Shown here: positions 6,776 to 9,634 of the stretch, piece by piece
Numbering within the stretch: position 1 is the first letter of the stretch
Layout: each line of letters begins with the position of its first letter
NCBI GenBank assembly: GCA_965370495.1
Contig: CBDUUV010000096.1
Location: forward strand, 1 to 9,634
Length of the DNA: 9,634 bases
DNA from: Krumholzibacterium sp965370495
GTDB taxonomy: Bacteria > Krumholzibacteriota > Krumholzibacteriia > Krumholzibacteriales > Krumholzibacteriaceae
Direction of reading: 5' to 3'
Made by a program: the position numbers and the translations under genes
Notes under the pieces: generated by a model
Database searches by the model: none
The model's input: only the letters and a program-made list of their open reading frames with translations
Told to the model about the DNA's origin: nothing

Positions 6776-6805
6776 GAGTGCTCCGGCACTCTGCCGGAAA
6801 ACGGC
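6776..6805 (+). other. Overlapping, mutually exclusive hairpins after the zinc-ribbon gene
   Basis: GAGTGC (6776-6781) pairs with GCACTC (6786-6791). CCGGCA (6783-6788) can instead pair with TGCCGG (6792-6797), and GCCG (6793-6796) with CGGC (6802-6805). The first two stems cannot form together. There is no T-run directly after; a short T-rich stretch occurs near 6828-6832. It could be a termination or 3'-end structure for the EIIA operon, but short GC-rich stems like these also arise by chance. Confidence 0.3.
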
Positions 6806-6916
6806 GTTGCACCTGTAACTTCGATGATTTTTCAGATAGATTCATCAACAAATGCCAGATACCTTAATAACGGGCGTATATCTCAAGGATAATTTTAATA
6901 CCTTGCCACCTTCCAC

Positions 6917-6963
6917 TTGAATTATTTTCCTTTTTGCGGTAAAGTACCTTAACTGGTTAGAAT
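6917..6963 (+). promoter_or_regulatory. Weak promoter candidates ahead of the pseudokinase-ATPase-TPR gene
   Basis: Two overlapping matches lie in the T-rich stretch before ATG 6987. One is TTGAAT (6917-6922), 17 nt, TAAAGT (6940-6945). The other is TTGCGG (6934-6939), 18 nt, TAGAAT (6958-6963). Neither is strong. The rest of the 242-bp gap (6745-6986) shows only the hairpins listed separately and no small gene I can support. Confidence 0.25.
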
Positions 6964-6986
6964 ATCTTACTGGACAGGCTCGGATA

Positions 6987-9634
6987 ATGGAAAAAGAAAA
7001 TATCAAACAAAGTTTTATATCGCGTTACACGGTAAACAGCCGTCTTGGAAACTTTCCCCTCTGGCAGGGATTCGAGGTCACAGATTCTCTCAGCGGCAGA
7101 AACTATCTCCTTTTCGCGCTACAGCCTGACAAGCCTGTCGCGCTTGCTGTCAGCGATATGAAGATGCGTGATTTTCTCTTTTCGAGCTCTTCTGAACTGA
7201 TCCCTTCGGCCCTTTCACTCCAGGAAAACGCCGGGGGGATCTTCTTCCTTCTCTCGTATACAAGTACCGCTCTCCTTGAAAAGGCATTACCGGCAATGAA
7301 AGATGAGAGGTGTCTCTCCATCCTGAAAACGCTGACATGTCAGGTTCTGGATATAATTTCTTCCGGGCTCTTTTTTCACAATCTTTCCGCTGAATCAATA
7401 ATACTCATAGATGATTCTCCCGTTATACTTCCAGTATCTTTCCTTATCCCGGGAAAGATACTCGACCATCGATCTTTTTCCACTAACAAACCACCGGGCT
7501 TCGAACCTCTTTTCAGAGACCTCGATGCTCTGGGAAAGATCTTTTCAACTTTTTCAAAGCACCTCCCCTCCGGGGAATCCGGAGCATGCCGGACAATATC
7601 GAGACAACTCTGCTCCCTGACCCGGAAAACGGCTCCGGAAGATTACTACACCGCTTTAGAACAACTCGTATCTTTTGCTGGCATCGACGACACCCGTATC
7701 CCCCCGTTTTCACTCAAAACCCGATTCAGCACACCTTCTTATGTACCGGCGATAAGAAAGCTCCGGCAGGCGGCTTTCAACGCCCGTGAAGGAAACAAGC
7801 AATTCGTTCTTGTCAGGGGAGGCGACGGTGAGGGAAAAACTTCTTTCCTCGAAGATGCCGTGTACAATCTGATAGATGAATGGGGCTTTGCGGGCGGCGA
7901 AATCCTGAGTGATCAGGATACGTGCAGGGATACCATTGCGCGTGGAGAAAAAGAGGGGCCTTCCTATATCGTAATCGACACACGGATGCAGGAACCGATG
8001 CTGTACAGTTATATTATCAACAAACTTTCCAGGGAACTGGACCGGCACAGTATCGCGATAATCTCCATCGGCAAGGATACAACACCTGTTTTTATCGAAA
8101 GCCTGGTGGACGAAGGAAGGTTAAACGATTTCAGGATCAGCACTATCGAGTTGCCATCCATCGAGGATGATGAAAAGAAGCGTATCACATCTGTTCTTCT
8201 TCCCGAACCACTTAAAAAACAGTTTCTCGAAGAAACACCGCCTGGAAAAACACTATCATACTATGGAATACTGTCTAGAATGCTGTCTGTATCGACACCG
8301 GAACGATTCAAAAAGAATACCGGAAAATCTCTCCTGGGCACACTGACACCTGAAGAAAGATCAGTGATCGATTTCATCGCTGCTTTCAGATTCGAAGTTC
8401 CACTCTCGGTGCTCCAGGATATATATTCTACCGAGGAAAACGGATTCTATACCATCATCCAAAGACTTGTCTCTCTCGGCCTCCTGAGAATGACAGCAGA
8501 AGAATCACTTCTCTGTAATAACCGCCTGAGCCTCTCGTTCAGCATAACTACGGGGAGTCTTTCAAGATCAATCCAGGCTTCTATTCCCTCCTCGAGGAAA
8601 AAAGATCTTCATCGCAATATTGCTCATATTCTCAAAGATAACAGGGATGCGCCGCTTGCATATATTTTCTACCACCTGGTTTCCTGCGGGGAAAAAGCAG
8701 ATGCAGCTTTCAAGGGAATGGAAATATTTCACCTGTTGCTTGGCAGAAAAACTATAAATGCAATCAATTGTTTTAACGAGTATTTCATGGGCAGAAAACT
8801 TGCCCGTTATCTCCCGCCTGAAATGCACTTCAAGCTTTATCTCGAGCTTGGAGATTATTTTTCTCTCATCGGAAACTATGACAAGGCGGAACAGCTTTTC
8901 AGAAAATGCAGGGAAGAAACAGGCAGGAACGAGGAATGGCACAAACTCCGATCGCTGGCAGCCGAAGCGATCAGAAAAGAATGCGAAATCCTTGAAAAGC
9001 GTGGAGAGTTCAAAAAGACCGAGTCCCTGTTGAAAAAGGCGCTGGACACGCACGGGGAACACATCCTCGCAAGTGAACGCGCAAAATTGTACAATGACCT
9101 GGCATGGGTCCATTACCGCCTGGGCCAGCTGAACGAATCATGGGAAAACTGTCTTATCGTCCATAAAATCATCGACAAGAAACAACACCCGCGGGAACTT
9201 TCGCAATCATTAAGCCTTATGGGCGCAATCAACTGGAACAGAAGCAAATACGACGATGCCGTCATGTGTCATAAAAAATGCCTTGCCATCAGGGAAGAAT
9301 GCAACGATGAAAGGGGTGTTGGCGCCAGTTATAACAACCTCGGCCTCGTCTACCGCTCCATGGGCAGGATCAAGGATGCTCTTGATAACTTTACCAGGAG
9401 TATGAAAATCAAGCAGCGAAATAACAACCTGCCGGGACTTGCGGTAGCCCACCTGAACCTTGCCCTGGCCTACATGGATCTCGAAGAGATCGAAAAGGCA
9501 GAAAAAAACTGCCAGATCTCCAGACAATTGGCTGAAACCCTGGGTAATCAGCAGCTTCTTGCCGAGATATTCGGCACAGCCGGCGAGATCTGTTACATCA
9601 GGGGAGATCTCGAAGGCGCGCGGGATCATTATTT
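6987..9634 (+). CDS. Pseudokinase-STAND/AAA ATPase-TPR protein (3' end cut by the window)
   Basis: ATG 6987 is the first start after an in-frame TGA at 6918; CAGG at 6975-6978 is a modest Shine-Dalgarno. The frame runs 882 codons without a stop to the right edge. Residues about 12-200 follow the protein-kinase fold but lack its chemistry: the glycine loop is RLGNFPLWQG, the catalytic lysine is lost (LLFAL), H-R-D-L-K-P-x-N reads F-H131-N132-L-S134-A-E-S137, and the DFG site reads LPVSF. An alpha-F-like D180-A-L-G is kept. The ATPase has Walker A G278-G-D-G-E-G-K284-T-S and a likely Walker B IVIDTR (D331), followed by a winged-helix-like segment from about 453 (LTPEER). From about 617 at least seven TPR units follow, for example SYNNLGLVYRSMGRIKDAL. 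The layout matches PknK-like or AfsR-like signal-integrating NTPases that change oligomeric state on ligand or partner binding. No membrane segment is seen. Any output domain lies beyond the window. Confidence 0.9.
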   Translation, partial: MEKENIKQSFISRYTVNSRLGNFPLWQGFEVTDSLSGRNYLLFALQPDKPVALAVSDMKMRDFLFSSSSELIPSALSLQENAGGIFFLLSYTSTALLEKALPAMKDERCLSILKTLTCQVLDIISSGLFFHNLSAESIILIDDSPVILPVSFLIPGKILDHRSFSTNKPPGFEPLFRDLDALGKIFSTFSKHLPSGESGACRTISRQLCSLTRKTAPEDYYTALEQLVSFAGIDDTRIPPFSLKTRFSTPSYVPAIRKLRQAAFNAREGNKQFVLVRGGDGEGKTSFLEDAVYNLIDEWGFAGGEILSDQDTCRDTIARGEKEGPSYIVIDTRMQEPMLYSYIINKLSRELDRHSIAIISIGKDTTPVFIESLVDEGRLNDFRISTIELPSIEDDEKKRITSVLLPEPLKKQFLEETPPGKTLSYYGILSRMLSVSTPERFKKNTGKSLLGTLTPEERSVIDFIAAFRFEVPLSVLQDIYSTEENGFYTIIQRLVSLGLLRMTAEESLLCNNRLSLSFSITTGSLSRSIQASIPSSRKKDLHRNIAHILKDNRDAPLAYIFYHLVSCGEKADAAFKGMEIFHLLLGRKTINAINCFNEYFMGRKLARYLPPEMHFKLYLELGDYFSLIGNYDKAEQLFRKCREETGRNEEWHKLRSLAAEAIRKECEILEKRGEFKKTESLLKKALDTHGEHILASERAKLYNDLAWVHYRLGQLNESWENCLIVHKIIDKKQHPRELSQSLSLMGAINWNRSKYDDAVMCHKKCLAIREECNDERGVGASYNNLGLVYRSMGRIKDALDNFTRSMKIKQRNNNLPGLAVAHLNLALAYMDLEEIEKAEKNCQISRQLAETLGNQQLLAEIFGTAGEICYIRGDLEGARDHY

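Noticed and set aside
8568..9113. 181-residue open frame on the minus strand
   Set aside because: It is antisense to the TPR region of the large plus-strand gene. The Phe-rich, low-information product is what reverse-reading Glu/Lys-rich helices yields.

Overview
The window is a gene-dense bacterial chromosomal segment with no sign of mobile DNA, CRISPR arrays or RNA genes. A GT9 heptosyltransferase-type enzyme and a membrane kinase with predicted exported PEGA domains suggest a Gram-negative cell envelope. Heavy AGG/AGA arginine use, roughly balanced base composition, frequent non-ATG starts, and the mix of PEGA kinase, FHA and pseudokinase-ATPase-TPR proteins fit a deltaproteobacterial or FCB-type/candidate-phylum lineage. 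No marker here fixes the taxonomy, so this is only an inference.

Plus strand, 1-3603: a tightly packed three-gene signalling operon. It holds an FHA-domain protein (5' end outside the window), a calcineurin-like metallophosphoesterase 5 nt downstream, and a PknB-type Ser/Thr kinase with one transmembrane helix and two C-terminal PEGA domains. Gaps of about 5 nt point to co-transcription and translational coupling. The set looks like writer (kinase), reader (FHA) and possibly eraser or nucleotide enzyme (phosphoesterase).

Minus strand, 5771-3590: rsgA, the circularly permuted ribosome-assembly GTPase, followed by a GT9 glycosyltransferase. A strong GC-rich hairpin lies just after the rsgA stop. 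The GT9 gene ends inside the last codons of the convergent kinase gene (14-bp overlap). Both minus genes have GAGGTG Shine-Dalgarno sequences and probably non-ATG starts.

Positions 5772-5935 form an AT-rich divergent promoter region. Rightward from it run a PtsN/fructose-type PTS EIIA gene and, overlapping by 4 bp, an unusually short C4 zinc-ribbon (DUF164 / zf-RING_7) protein.

After a 242-bp non-coding gap with overlapping hairpins and weak promoter candidates, one reading frame runs from ATG 6987 off the right edge (882 complete codons). It encodes a degenerate protein-kinase fold, a STAND/AAA-type P-loop ATPase with a winged-helix-like region, and at least seven TPR units. This pseudokinase-ATPase-TPR protein, about 3.4 kb from an intact kinase and FHA operon, is the most interesting element in the window.
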